Notes: generated from the letters alone by a model not told the origin. A stretch of DNA of 64,000 nt from Breviolum minutum Mf 1.05b.01 (GCA_000507305.1 DF239234.1:62001-126000), one strand, 5' to 3'. Numbered from the stretch's first letter, positions 29,601-38,964 are shown. Program-made: numbers and translations.

Positions 29601-29712
29601 CAGGGGTCACTAGATTACCCATTTTGGGAGAAATGCAAATGTATGATAATTCTGAGGGGTTTCCCCTTAATAGTTCATTCTTTGGGGTTGGTAATCAATA
29701 TAATGACCCCTG
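29601..29712. mobile_element. Family S element, copy 2 (intact)
   Basis: CAGGGGTCACTAGATTACCC ... GTAATCAATATAATGACCCC TG with AT on both sides. Confidence 0.7.
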
Positions 29713-29782
29713 ATCTCTTCAAATCTTCTTGAGCTTCATGTAGAAGGACGACGACAAAGATCTCTGAAAATTATTTGGCCAC

Positions 29783-29908
29783 TACTTGGTTGATCATCCC
29801 AGGACTTGCACATGGTTAATAACCATAGTGATTGCAAGTACCCTAAGCAGGGTTGTTCCCTTCCAAATGGCCTAAATGGATTAAATGGCTTATATATAAA
29901 TGGGGGCA
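29783..29908. mobile_element. Family F element, right end lost
   Basis: TTGGTTGATCATCCCAGGAC, GGTTAATAACCATAGTGATT, CCTTCCAAATGGCCTAAATG. A single-copy hairpin with GGTGGTTTGGG/CCCAAACCAGC arms follows at 30025-30128. Confidence 0.5.
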
Positions 29909-30161
29909 AAATCTATAGTTGCTGCAGCCGGAACCATACAGAAACTGCGAGTCTGAGAGTGGTCCAAAAAATCATGAGATCCAGCTGTTGTTTATTCTTT
30001 TTCTTTCATCCAATCAGCTAATGGTTGATTGGTGGTTTGGGATTCTAGGGATACCCCTAAGTAACACTCCCTTTCAGAAGAGGATCCCAGAAATCCAAGC
30101 CACCGGCCCCCAAACCAGCAATTAACCATTATAGTAGATCCATTTTTTTGTATAGACAGTA

Positions 30162-30256
30162 TACCCTCCAGGGGATTAATATATCCCACCTTGGGAAAAG
30201 GAAAATCATCTTCAAAATGCCATTTTTGGGGGGATATGTTAGGTCCCTGGAGGGTA
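30162..30256. mobile_element. Family J element, copy 2
   Basis: TA, CCCTCCAGGGGATTAATATA ... GGATATGTTAGGTCCCTGGA GGG, TA. Confidence 0.85.
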
Positions 30257-30345
30257 CCTAGCAGATGTCAAGACAGTCGTTGCTGGCACGCCATGTGTTT
30301 TCCAGGCTGGTGGATGAGCCACTTGTCTGCTGAGAGGATCCAATA

Positions 30346-30454
30346 TAGGTGTTTCCAAAAATAGTGGTATCCCAAAATGGATGGTGAAAATCATGGAAAA
30401 CCCAATTAAAATGGATGATTTGGAGGGAAGACCCACTATTTTCGGAAACATCTA
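30346..30454. mobile_element. Family G element, copy 2
   Basis: GGTGTTTCCAAAAATAGTGG TATCCC ... CCCACTATTTTCGGAAACAT C. Confidence 0.75.
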
Positions 30455-30631
30455 TATATGACCGTCATTTTGGAGCCAGTTGGAAACACCATGGGTTTGC
30501 CATTTCCATTTCCACCCCCTTGCTTTGCCAATGGCGGGTCCACGGAGAACTCTGAAATTGAAAAAAAATGAAAATATCAGAAACGGAAGGAATTCATGGA
30601 TAAAATATCATGTACCACTCCTGATGATCAT

Positions 30632-30745
30632 CTTGAATTTGTTTAGTTGGTGATTTTTTACGGATTCTACAATGGTAAATTACCATCAAACATCATCAAA
30701 CCATCATGGGAATTTCATTTTTTGTCCAACCACCGTCTCAAGCCA
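30632..30745 (+). mobile_element. Family B element, copy 14, right end lost
   Basis: CTTGAATTTGTTTAGTTGGT GATTTTTTACGG. CAAATCTAAG replaced by CAATATAACT. Confidence 0.6.
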
Positions 30746-30868
30746 ATATAACTCATGAGAAATGATATGTCCAACATTGATTGTTATTGTTCCTTTGTAG
30801 ATGTTCTTCCATGAACACTAAAATGAGGCCAAGGGTTTCTTACAATCAACATGATTTCTACCGCACTC

Positions 30869-30869
30869 G

Positions 30870-30934
<65 letters not shown>

Positions 30935-30935
30935 G
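30869..30935. repeat. (GTT)n microsatellite, about 22 units
   Basis: Pure tract. It inflates ORFs in every frame (poly-Cys, poly-Leu, poly-Asn), none of which I accept. Confidence 0.95.
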
Positions 30936-31283
30936 CCGTTTTCTCTTGGCATCCATCGGTGGACCCATCGACATCCCATCCGTAGGTGTCCATACCATGG
31001 CTTCCTGCTCAACGGCGTCGCGACCGTCACGTGCATGGTGTGGGGGCTCAATCTGATGAGTTCACCCTGGCGAACCATTTTTCACTGAACCATGATTATG
31101 GGAGGGAGGGTATACTACACAATTATTTAGAAATTATCATAAACCATTACAAGGATCCCCATTAAACGACCAGAATTTCATGGTTTTTTTAGTATCCAGG
31201 ACCCGGTGGATTTTTCTTTGACAGTGGCTCAGGTGAAGAAAATGTATGGCATAAGGAGTTTTGTTTATCCCCAAAATTCAAGA

Positions 31284-31394
31284 TACACTCCGGGATCAAC
31301 TAACATAGCTGGCTGGAAAATGGACCCGGATTGAAGATGTATCTCCTTTAAAAAATGGGGATATTCCATTGCTATGTTAGTTTGCCAGAGGGTA
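31284..31394. mobile_element. Family K element, copy 5
   Basis: TACACTCCGGGATCAACTAA CATAGC ... GCTATGTTAGTTTGCCAGAG GGTA. A D-type copy with the alternative CACTGAACCATG left end lies at 31079-31195. Confidence 0.75.
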
Positions 31395-31419
31395 AGGTCT
31401 TGGATCCTATGAAACCAAT

Positions 31420-31571
31420 TGAGCAATGAAAAAAAGGCCCCTGGTCGTTTAGCTTGTTTACGGGGTGAAAACCTACCCTTTGTTATAGGGTTTATTATAT
31501 CCCATTATAGGAATCCCTATGAAACAGCCGGGAATTCATGGCGAGTAATAAGGGTTTTTTTTCGTGGCTCA
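31420..31571 (+). mobile_element. Family D element, copy 11 (intact)
   Basis: TGAGCAATGAAAAAAAGGCC ... GGGTTTTTTTTCGTGGCTCA in the palindromic setting AAT...ATT. Confidence 0.85.
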
Positions 31572-31642
31572 ATTGAAAATCTAGACATAGTTAGTTGAAT
31601 GACTAGGACACACACGCCATTATTTTGTTGATCTCATGATTT

Positions 31643-31701
31643 ACCCGCCTGGAATTTAACATAGATTTGAAAGGAGATCCATGTTTAATCTTAGGGGTGT
31701 A
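31643..31701. mobile_element. Family U element, internally deleted
   Basis: Only 59 bp: TACCCGCCTGGAATTTAACA TAG ... CATGTTTAATCTTAGGGGTG TA. Confidence 0.6.
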
Positions 31702-32022
31702 AATATCAACGAGGGATCAGAGATGTTTCATGATAAACAATGGTTTGATGTTTGCACCCATTTGCTCAACCAATTTTGGGTCAAAAAATTCACGTTCAGC
31801 TAAAACGGCAGATCTGAAAGCAATCAGATTTTCATCGTATGTTGTCACAACTGCCTGCTGCGCACCCACTTGAGATGGAGACTTCTAAGCGCATGAAGTT
31901 GGCCTATAAATGAGGAACTGGGTGTTTAACCCCTGTAAGTGCATTTAAAAGTCTACTTACAACTTGTTTTGGGGTCCACTTTGTAGCTACTGTGAGTTAT
32001 ATTCAAAAAGACAATATTCACG

Positions 32023-32150
32023 TGATACCCTAAGAATCCAGACCCCTCTCAATCGAGTAGGATTGATGATCTCAATTCCATCCCCAGGTCATAGGATTGT
32101 TTCTGGGAAATCCCTTGCTTAGGATATATCTGGATCCTTTGGGATACATA
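32023..32150. mobile_element. Family GG element, copy 1
   Basis: GATACCCTAAGAATCCAGA ... TCTGGATCCTTTGGGATAC. Partner at 47283-47393. A degraded H copy precedes it (31898-31988). Confidence 0.55.
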
Positions 32151-32189
32151 GATAGTTGCAGGGATGGATCCTTAGGGATATTTTAAATG

Positions 32190-32291
32190 TACCCCCCAAA
32201 AAAACGAACATGACACTCGAAAATCGACCATTTGAAGATGTATTTCCCTATTGAAAATGGACATTTTCCAAATGTCATGTTAGTTATCCCG
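32190..32291. mobile_element. Family K element, copy 6
   Basis: TACCCCCCAAAAAAACGAAC ATGACA ... AAATGTCATGTTAGTTATCC. A partial D copy follows (32335-32450). Confidence 0.6.
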
Positions 32292-32458
32292 AATCACATC
32301 CGAGAAAACAACCAAAAACTGATCGTTATTTGCTGTGTATGTAGGGAATTGATTATATGCCCTACCCAGCTATATAGAGATTATAATTTGCCATGAAATA
32401 AGGATCCCTATACGAAGCAATCAGGAGTTCATGGTTATCATTTGAGGATATTATTTAA

Positions 32459-32556
32459 CTGGCTGGTGTTTTCAACCATTCTTTATTTTCATCCCTATTT
32501 GGGGAAGATTCCCATTTTGACTAATATTTTTGAACTGGGTTGAAACCACCAACTAC
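32459..32556 (+). mobile_element. Family A element, copy 11
   Basis: CTGGCTGGTGTTTTCAACC ... GAAACCACCAACTAC with TTAA duplicated. Confidence 0.7.
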
Positions 32557-32811
32557 TTAAGGACGTTGTTCAACATTTGCGGAATCATTTGTGTCTTCAG
32601 GCGCGTCCAAAGATGAAGGGATCCTTTTTGGCAGCACCCAGAGTACCTTGGAAATTTTTACTTGGCAGCGATGACAGGTCGTGTTGGCAGGTGTTTTGTC
32701 CCATCCCGGTTTTGATTCAATGATGATGACTCGACCGAGCTTGTCATAAAGGATCCGGTTTTTATTGATCCGCATTAGAAAGTGTGTGGAGAGATTGTGT
32801 TGCAGAATCAT
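32557..32811 (-). CDS. Minus-strand ORF, 84 codons
   Basis: ATG at 32811 to a stop at 32557, with coding-like composition (THFLMRINKNRILYDKLGRV; TPANTTCHRCQVKISKVLWV). The single CHRC pair is not enough for a zinc-finger call. The frame is also open about 12 codons before the ATG, up to the edge of the trinucleotide tract. It ends at A copy 11. Unknown. Confidence 0.4.
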   Translation of the reverse strand: MILQHNLSTHFLMRINKNRILYDKLGRVIIIESKPGWDKTPANTTCHRCQVKISKVLWVLPKRIPSSLDAPEDTNDSANVEQRP

Positions 32812-32841
32812 TTTTTGGAGATTGACGTAGGTGGAGGGAAA

Positions 32842-32843
32842 GG

Positions 32844-32886
<43 letters not shown>

Positions 32887-32970
32887 CCCTCATCATCATC
32901 CTCGTCCTCGTCCTCCTCCTCCTCATCATCATCATCATCATCATCATCGTCATCATCGTCACCATCATCA
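32842..32970. repeat. Compound TCA/TCC/TCG microsatellite
   Basis: About 40 trinucleotide units, pure TCA at both ends and mixed TCC/TCG in the middle. In the minus-strand frames it would encode poly-Asp/Glu, but those frames are not continuous with the ORF next to it. Confidence 0.9.
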
Positions 32971-33256
32971 AAGTCAAATGTCGCCGTTACTATTGATATT
33001 GCCATTGATATCCATTGATAAAAGATAATCATCATTGAATTCCATCACAAGAAAACACACAACATCCCAAAACAAAAAAAAAACATACAACCCGGAAGTT
33101 TCACTCCTTGCCCCGAGAAAATACTAGTTGGAAAACTACTATATATCCTTTTAAGATGCATTTTTTTTGTTCGGGGGTTATGCTGTTGGACTTCCAGGCA
33201 CCGTCGAATCCTCACACCCTCCCCCTCACCCCCATTTTACAACTCAAAAACATCAC

Positions 33257-33400
33257 ACAAAGTGGGCCCGTCACAAGTTAGAAGAAGGGGCCTATAACTC
33301 CATTTATAGGGGTGAACAATCCCCAAATACCAATCAATTCTCGGCCATTCATATGGGGCCCCTACAATCCTCCATTTATAACGCTCGTTTTTGCGGCCCA
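33257..33400. mobile_element. Family H element, copy 8
   Basis: ACAAAGTGGGCCCGTCACAA ... TATAACGCTCGTTTTTGCGG CCCA. It lies inside the intron that ends at 33423. Confidence 0.6.
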
Positions 33401-33423
33401 ATTTTTTTCATTTTTTTTCCAAG

Positions 33424-34190
33424 GCGCAATACGGAGGTGCCATCGAAAGTGCTCGCACTGGCTACTTTGATTCTGGCTACTCAGATGCTAACTCCCTTGG
33501 TGGTGCTGCTCCTAATGGCATCAATGCGAGCGGTGTCAGTGCGGGTGCCAATGGGATCTACGGTGCCTATGGTCCCTATGGAATCTATGGTGCAGGTGGC
33601 CGGGGGGGATGGATTGAACAACAAAAATTACTTCTGCAAAAAAATAGACCCTCAAAGAAAACACATGAATGTTACCTATAAAGGGACCAATTTCAAAAGG
33701 AAAATTGTCTTGCAACCAGCATTGTTCAAAGGATATGTTAGGTTTTGAGGGGTTATATACTTAGTCAGTTCATTGCCAACATGACTAAACTTTTGGAGAT
33801 CACGAATATTTAGTCGAACAAATCGACTTTCAAAAGTTATATTCCATGGTCCCAGATGGATGAGCGAGTATCTTTTAGTTTTACAATCCATTCGAACCTT
33901 TATGACATACTTTTTCCGCAGATGTTGGACTCTGTGGCGAGTATCTTCTAAAGACAGGCTGTGCTATGATTCATTCTGTATTTGATTCGGCCAAGTACAA
34001 TGGAATGAACTAGCTGGTGGTTTCAAAATTGTATTATTTTCATCCCTATTTGTGGAAGATTCCCACTTTGACATTTTCTTGACTGCAGGCGCCTACGGCA
34101 ACGGGGCTGGCAATCGACCCTTTGGACCCTTTGGATATCTCTACGATGTGCTGGGCTACGGGAATGGAGTCAATGGAGCTTACTGGCAAG
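33424..34190 (+). CDS. Two exons of a Gly/Tyr-rich protein
   Basis: Exon 1, 33424-33595, follows a strong acceptor (tttttttccaag) and encodes a Gly/Ala/Tyr/Ser-rich segment with YG-type repeats (GIYGAYGPYGIYGAG). Exon 2, 34089-34190, follows gactgcag, joins in phase (codon split G|GC) and continues the same composition (AYGNGAGNRPFGPFGYLYDV), ending at CAAG|GTGG, a possible donor. The 493-nt intron holds a C-like element and a truncated A copy (34010-34074). Composition suggests a structural, wall or secreted protein, but no signal peptide is visible since the first exon is missing. The shared composition of two separated stretches is the best argument that both are real. Confidence 0.6.
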
Positions 34191-34238
34191 GTGGATTGCA
34201 CCTTGATACTGATGATTTTTTGGCTGGAAGGGGATGAA

Positions 34239-34343
34239 TACACCCTGGAAGATTAACATGGAACCTACAAATCACCCATTTAGAAAGGAAAATCATCTTA
34301 CAAACCTCCGTGATTATGTTCCATGTTAATCTTCCAGGGTGTA
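34239..34343. mobile_element. Family U element, copy 3
   Basis: TACACCCTGGAAGATTAACA TGGAACC ... CCATGTTAATCTTCCAGGGT GTA. Confidence 0.8.
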
Positions 34344-34348
34344 CTATA

Positions 34349-34452
34349 CTAGGTGGTGGTTTCCAATATTTTTTTATCTTCACATCTACCGGTGGAAATG
34401 ATCCAATTTGACCAGCATATTTTTCAAATGGGTTGGCTCAACCACCAGCTAG
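34349..34452 (+). mobile_element. Family A element, copy 9
   Basis: TATA duplicated outside CTAG...CTAG. Right end CCACCAGCTAG. Confidence 0.75.
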
Positions 34453-34589
34453 TATAGGGAAAGAGAAAACATGGGACCCACCTTTCAACGGGAGGTTCGG
34501 AGAATCATCGACTCAACAAGTACCAATAAAGAGGGGAGATGTGAGTTCCCAGGAGGGTATTTGATCTATTATCTACTATCATCAAAGCA

Positions 34590-34674
34590 CTAGGTGGTGG
34601 TTTTAAACATGTTTATGTTCACATCTACCTGGGGAAGTGATGCAATTTGGTGAGGGAGTTGAAACCACCACCTA
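34590..34674 (+). mobile_element. Family A element, copy 10, shortened
   Basis: 85 bp. Lacks the TTTGACTAATATTTTTC block and ends CCACCACCTA. Confidence 0.65.
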
Positions 34675-35010
34675 AAAGCATCATTACATTCGCGAAAAGT
34701 AAGATGGAACCCAAAAATGAAGGTTTGGAAGAGGATGTTCCAATTCTTGACGAACATATTTTTTAGATGGGACAAAAAAAACACAGCTTTGGAGTGTGAT
34801 CATCTTGAGGTTGGACAATTTGCCCAAACGTTTGCGTCATACTTGAATCATAAGATTTTGGATTTGGCGTTGGGTTCATTTTGATTTTTTTCCTACCATG
34901 GTAATCGAAGTGACTCAGATTTTTTGCAACCCTAGCAATTGTCCGTTTAAAAAACAACACCCGTTTTAAGGGGGCTTCAAAAGTGATGGGTTCCATCCAC
35001 CTGTTTTGTG

Positions 35011-35637
35011 ATGTTTAAGGAGGACATTCATGGCAAGACATGTTTTTTTGATTTTGGCATCCTCGTCAGCACCAGGACTATGAAACATGTCTGGGAAAGA
35101 GTTTGGATCCCTATGTTCAATTCTTATTTGCCATTGGCAGCCTGGGTTAAGGGATTTAACCCCATGTCAATGTACATCTTGGATTTGTTTAGTTGGTGAT
35201 GTTTTGCCTTGTACCATAGTAATCCACCATTGTTCACCGCCATTTAGGCAATATTTTTGGATTTCTTTCTAACCACTAACCACCAATCAAGCAAATCTAA
35301 GTGGCCATAAGGGCAGCAACCCAATCGAAAATGATCATTCCAAAGATCGACGATCTACCTTTGAGACGGATACGGATGCCATAAAAATTGATGACACAAT
35401 TCCAGTGAGTGATGGAAAAAAAAGCCTAGTTGTTTAGGGTATAGGTTGGGGATGAAATACTATCCAGTTATATGGGGATTACTTCCTAAACCATTATAAT
35501 GATACCTAAATTATACAACAAAGTAAGGCCGTTTATTTTTCATGGCTCAAGTCAAGTTAACACGGATGTAGTTTTCTTTGGTTCCCAAACCTACCATTTC
35601 ACCCGCTTTTGTTGAAACAAGATGGTGGGACAATTGA
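35011..35637 (+). CDS. Gene with a family B intron, best-supported example
   Basis: Exon A, ATG 35011-35195, encodes 61 coding-like residues (CFFDFGILVSTRTMKHVWER; aromatic and hydrophobic towards its end). Splicing 35196-35301 (106 nt, GTGATG...CTAAG, wholly inside a B copy) completes a Cys codon and continues in phase with exon B, 35302-35404 (GSNPIENDHSKDRRSTFETD, hydrophilic), which ends at CCA|GTGAGT, a consensus donor formed at the left edge of D copy 13. A possible exon C, 35572-35637, after tgtag gives 21 residues and a TGA. The frame is open 8 codons before the ATG. No family recognised. Confidence 0.6.
35178..35301 (+). mobile_element. Family B element, copy 15 (candidate intron)
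   Basis: CTTGGATTTGTTTAGTTG|GTGATG ... CAATCAAGCAAATCTAAG. Confidence 0.85.
35406..35549 (+). mobile_element. Family D element, copy 13
   Basis: TGAGTGATGGAAAAAAAAGC ... TTTTTCATGGCTCA with AG on both sides, so the target G plus TGAGT makes a GTGAGT donor. Confidence 0.75.
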
Positions 35638-35933
35638 AAACAAGCACATAGTTTCAAAATTGTTATTTCAGGGTCTGTAAGGGACTTCACAAATTGCATT
35701 CTGTTATCAATCATTTGACGTGAGGGTTTCTGGATGTTTGCGATGGGTATATATAAAAACTGCGTGTCGACTTGAAGTCTTGTTCATGTAGGTTGATGTT
35801 GATGTATTGATTCGTGAGGGGGAGTAATTATAGGGCTTGACATGTCTGGGTCGGAAAAAGTCATACCAATGCGCTTCGGCTTAGCCGCAATGATACATTT
35901 GTCATCAAGATTAAGAATATATATGTTGGGATG

Positions 35934-36006
35934 CTACCCCTCGCAGTAACAGTAGGGAAGTAAAGGTTAGTATTGATGGTGACAGTTACTGCGAGGAAGG
36001 GGGAGC
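35934..36006. repeat. Single-copy hairpin DD
   Basis: GCTACCCCTCGCAGTAAC ... GTTACTGCGAGGAAGGGGGA GC, 73 bp. Confidence 0.6.
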
Positions 36007-36134
36007 ATGTTAAAGTGTCCTTGAATTTTTTGGGATACATCCAAGATAGCAGAAAAACGTCAACATTCTCAAGGTGAAAACAATACAATTCAACTACGCA
36101 GAAAGATGCCTGGGCATCCCATAAATATCGCAGG

Positions 36135-37012
36135 ATACTGTTTTTTTCTTCATGGAAACGGTCTCAAAGCTTGTGTTTGTTAAAGGTGATTTTTTGCTTC
36201 TTACCATGGTAAATCACCATTAAACAACCAAAACAACCATTCGTTTGCTTCTTACCATGGGCTTCATCACCATTTTTCACAACCTTTGGGGAATATTTTT
36301 GGAGCTTTTTCCAAGCACCGTTTCCAAGCAAATCTAAGAAAACTGCCGCCTTTCCGAGGAATTCTTCCACGATCCAACGAATGCTGCAAGACAGGCCACT
36401 GTTGGTGGGTGGGGTCGTCTCCATGCATGTTTGCGGCACGCCCTGTCCTCTACTTGGAGGCCTTTTTTGAATCTCAAGGACAGAGACGCCCACCCGGAGT
36501 ACAGTAGTTTGTACTACAAACAATTGCTGCAGGAGGGCAGCAGTTGTGCTTGGCCAGTGCAAAATCAGAGCACCATGGAGACTGCATGTTTTTGGGAAGT
36601 CCAATGATGCAGAGTGGACATTCCCAGCCATGAGGCTGGACGACATGTCAGACCAACGCTGGATCTCTCCTACTCACATACAGTGGGTAGATGCGCCTGC
36701 AAGCATTCGCAGCCACGTCATTGAGATTTACAACAGCGTGGCAACTAGAGAAGCAGGCGAAAGCATTGCAGTGGACCTCGTGAAAGACACAAAGGCGTGA
36801 ACTGCCAGCTGAAGCACACGCAGTAGCACAACACGCATCACCTAGCACAGTTTTAGGCATATATTTTGCCGTGCATGGATTTGTGGCAATCTTGGCAAAG
36901 ACTTGGTAATCACATTGCTGACGAAGCTGCAAAAACTTTGTTAAAACATGAGGTGCCAGTCGTTATCCAGTGTGCACAGGACATTGCCGAATTTCATAAA
37001 TTCTTCAAGTGA
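36135..37012 (+). pseudogene. Retroelement-like relic with RNase H-like end, split by a family B element
   Basis: A frame through ATG 36150 (METVSKLVFVK) joins in phase across the B copy (GTGATT 36186 to CTAAG 36338) to a long open stretch of about 88 codons (FHDPTNAARQATVGGWGRLH; DAHPEYSSLYYKQLLQEGSS) that stops at 36605. A different frame then looks coding to 36800 (PTHIQWVDAPASIRSHVIEI), and a third carries RLGNHIADEAAKTLLKHE, ending at TGA 37010. The last motif resembles the C-terminal block of retroelement RNase H (GN-x-x-AD-x-AA). Frame changes and stops mark it as decayed. No reverse transcriptase core is seen in what remains. Confidence 0.45.
36170..36338 (+). mobile_element. Family B element, copy 6, with internal duplication
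   Basis: CTTGTGTTTGTTAAAG|GTGATT. The TTGCTTCTTACCATGG block occurs twice. Right CCAAGCAAATCTAAG. Confidence 0.8.
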
Positions 37013-37159
37013 GTCATAAAAAAAACCTGGTTGTTTTGGGTATATGGGGATTTTACTACGCAATTATAATTGGATTATGATAAACCATTATAAGTTATCA
37101 TAATGAATCCCATGAATCAACCAGTATAGTGGAAAGTAGGAGGGTTTTTTCGTGGCTCA
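37010..37159 (+). mobile_element. Family D element, copy 15
   Basis: Begins TGAGTCATAAAAAAAACCTG, ends TTTTTTCGTGGCTCA. Its first three bases are the stop codon of the RNase H-like ORF. Confidence 0.8.
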
Positions 37160-37257
37160 AGTGATATCAAATTTCTAGTCCCCTTTTAGGGGACCTATCG
37201 ATAGGTTACCTGGATCGGTCGGGGGCCCCTTCTGACAGTGGGCAAAAAAATGGCCTT

Positions 37258-37472
37258 ACAAAGTGGGCCCCGAATCCACCAGTTGTATGTAGGGAACCTT
37301 GAATTCCATTTATAAGGGTGGAAAAACCACAATAAAACCACAGTTACCTATTTATAAGGCCATTTATAGGTCCTTAGGTGTGAAGAAGACCCAGTTACCC
37401 GTTTATTTTCGGCCATTCATAGGGGCCGCAATTCACCCCATTTGTAACGATCAGCTCGGGGCCCAACTTGTA
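37258..37472. mobile_element. Family H element with internal duplication
   Basis: TTACAAAGTGGGCCCC ... GGGCCCAACTTGTA. The ACAGTTACCTATTTATAAGG type block is duplicated, giving 215 bp. Confidence 0.65.
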
Positions 37473-37539
37473 CGAAGCAAAGAAGGCAGAAGCTCCAAAT
37501 TTCAAGTTTGAACGGGTTTGAAGTGTTGATTTTGCAGAT

Positions 37540-38070
37540 CGATTTGGTGATTGCTTGACTCATTCTTCTGCCAAGATGTATTCAGGAAATGAAATGTTTG
37601 GGGTGTGGAAACAGTTCCTGGGTGGTGGTTTCAAATATTTGTTCACCCCTATTTGGGGAAGATTTCCAATTTGACTAATATTTTTCAGATGGGTTGAAAC
37701 CACCAACTAGGTTCCTTTTTTATCAGAATGTTGCAGATTTTCCCTCACCCTATATGTTCTATTAACTTGGAATTTTGCGAACAAAAAAATACAGTTTCTC
37801 CTTCTATGAGCCTGTCATCTTGGATTTGTTTAAGGTGATGTGTTATGAACTGTATGATGGTAAAAATCACCATTTTTCCACCGCAAATCTTGGGATAACA
37901 TGTTTTTTTTACTTTTTCCAAGTCATTTGAAAAATTGTGATTTACCCAACAAACCACCATTGAAATTGTTTTTTTCACCATTTGGAAATGGTTTTCACCC
38001 AACAAGCAAATCTAAGTCATTTGAAAGGCTGGATCCGGGCATGTCATTCCTTGCCACTACGGAGCTAAGA
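37540..38070 (+). CDS. Exon chain broken by an A and a B element
   Basis: After gttgattttgcag, 37540-37621 reads as 27 coding-like codons (DRFGDCLTHSSAKMYSGNEM). Removing A copy 12 (37622-37710) continues in phase for about 40 codons to the B left end, and removing 37835-38016 (GTGATG...CTAAG) adds 18 more before TAA at about 38068. Without the A insertion the first exon would read on for only 15 codons (FYQNVADFPSPYMFY). So the first exon is plausible, and the downstream pieces are less so. Confidence 0.4.
37618..37710 (+). mobile_element. Family A element, copy 12
   Basis: CTGGGTGGTGGTTTCAAA ... GAAACCACCAACTAG with GTTC duplicated. Confidence 0.8.
37819..38016 (+). mobile_element. Family B element, copy 5, with internal duplication
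   Basis: 198 bp. The middle (TTACCCAACAAACCACCATT) repeats B core sequence. TCAT outside both ends. Confidence 0.75.
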
Positions 38071-38422
38071 TGCTGAGCAGCCGACATGTTTGGTGAAGAT
38101 GTTCCGCCGGTTCCCAAAGGGGCACACCCCCTTGGTGTTTTCTATTTTGGGGCCTTAGATTCCCTAAGGTATGTAAATTGATGTACTGCATCATGTTTCG
38201 GGCTTGTTTCTTTTTTGACTGCTTTTTGTGTGAGTCTGTGATCTGTTTAAATTTGGTGGTGTTTTTGTTTTCCCTTTTTTGGCTGTACATCATTTTGTGT
38301 TACTGTATATCATCCTGTTGTACTTGAAATATTGACCTCACAGTGCTTGCACTTTTTGCATATACTTTGGGATGCTCCCTCAGGAGTTATCACCAAGATG
38401 AACAGCGTTTTTCGAAAAAGTA

Positions 38423-38580
38423 TCATGACTGGTCAACCAACCCTCCCGAACGTACCCCTACCCCAGAAATAAGGCCTTATTAAGGGCTTATTAACCATTG
38501 GTTTCCCTTAATAAGGCCTTCTTAAAACCTCATTACTGGAGGGGGGTACGTTTGGGGGGGGGTTAGTTGACCAGCCATGA
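38423..38580. mobile_element. Family N element, copy 1
   Basis: TCATGACTGGTCAACCAACC C ... GGGTTAGTTGACCAGCCATG A with AATAAGGCCTTATTAAGGG inside. Fragments at about 42000-42105 and 47546-47640. Confidence 0.75.
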
Positions 38581-38624
38581 ACTTATCACATTTTTCATGT
38601 GATGCTTGAGATCCCACTCCACGG

Positions 38625-38872
38625 ATGCGAAGCTTCATACATCCCAACAATAGCATGTCAACTCATCCTGGTGTCCACCAATTCTTCTGGGTGGTGGCAA
38701 CTCAAATATTTTTGGTTTTCATCCCTAATTTGGGGAAATCCGTCAAATTTGACTAATATTTAATATTTTTCAGATGGGTTGGAAACCACCAACTAGTCTT
38801 GCATTGTGGAAATCGGCAAAAAAATCGCCAAAAATGATGTCGAAATATTTTTTCCGGACAAGATTTATCATA
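38625..38872 (+). CDS. Two-exon ORF with a family A element as intron
   Basis: ATG 38625-38690 gives 22 codons (SFIHPNNSMSTHPGVHQFFW). Removing 38691-38796 (GT...AG) continues in phase (0) for 25 codons of strongly coding appearance (SCIVEIGKKIAKNDVEIFFP) to the edge of I copy 6. Without the element the joined sequence reads into a stop after 16 codons of poorer composition. The gene must continue beyond 38872, but the I element obscures it. Confidence 0.45.
38687..38796 (+). mobile_element. Family A element, copy 23 (candidate intron)
   Basis: CTGGGTGGTGGCAACTC ... GGAAACCACCAACTAG, TCTT duplicated. Contains a short TAATATT repeat. Confidence 0.8.
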
Positions 38873-38964
38873 CCCATAGGATCCATGTATGGTATACTTA
38901 CCTACATTTACCATAAAAATCAACCAAATGTAGGTAAATATACCAGTCCCATGGATCCTATGGG
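38873..38964. mobile_element. Family I element, copy 6 (intact)
   Basis: CCCATAGGATCCATGTATGG TATAC ... CCCATGGATCCTATGGG, TCATA on both sides. Confidence 0.85.

Noticed and set aside
30784-31088. Long ORFs encoding poly-Cys, poly-Leu, poly-Asn or poly-Thr
   Set aside because: All are translations of the (GTT)n tract; nothing outside the tract supports any frame.
32762-33035. Poly-Asp/Glu or poly-Met minus-strand ORFs
   Set aside because: Translations of the TCA/TCC/TCG microsatellite; the frames do not continue into the neighbouring coding-like ORF.
35535-35550. Resemblance of D right ends (CATGGCTCAAG) to the dinoflagellate spliced leader end (TTGGCTCAAG)
   Set aside because: The match is part of the D terminal repeat, is only about 9 bp, and occurs at many D copies without a downstream gene start.
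36164-36646. 160-codon minus-strand ORF
   Set aside because: It is antisense to the RNase H-like relic and starts inside a B element.
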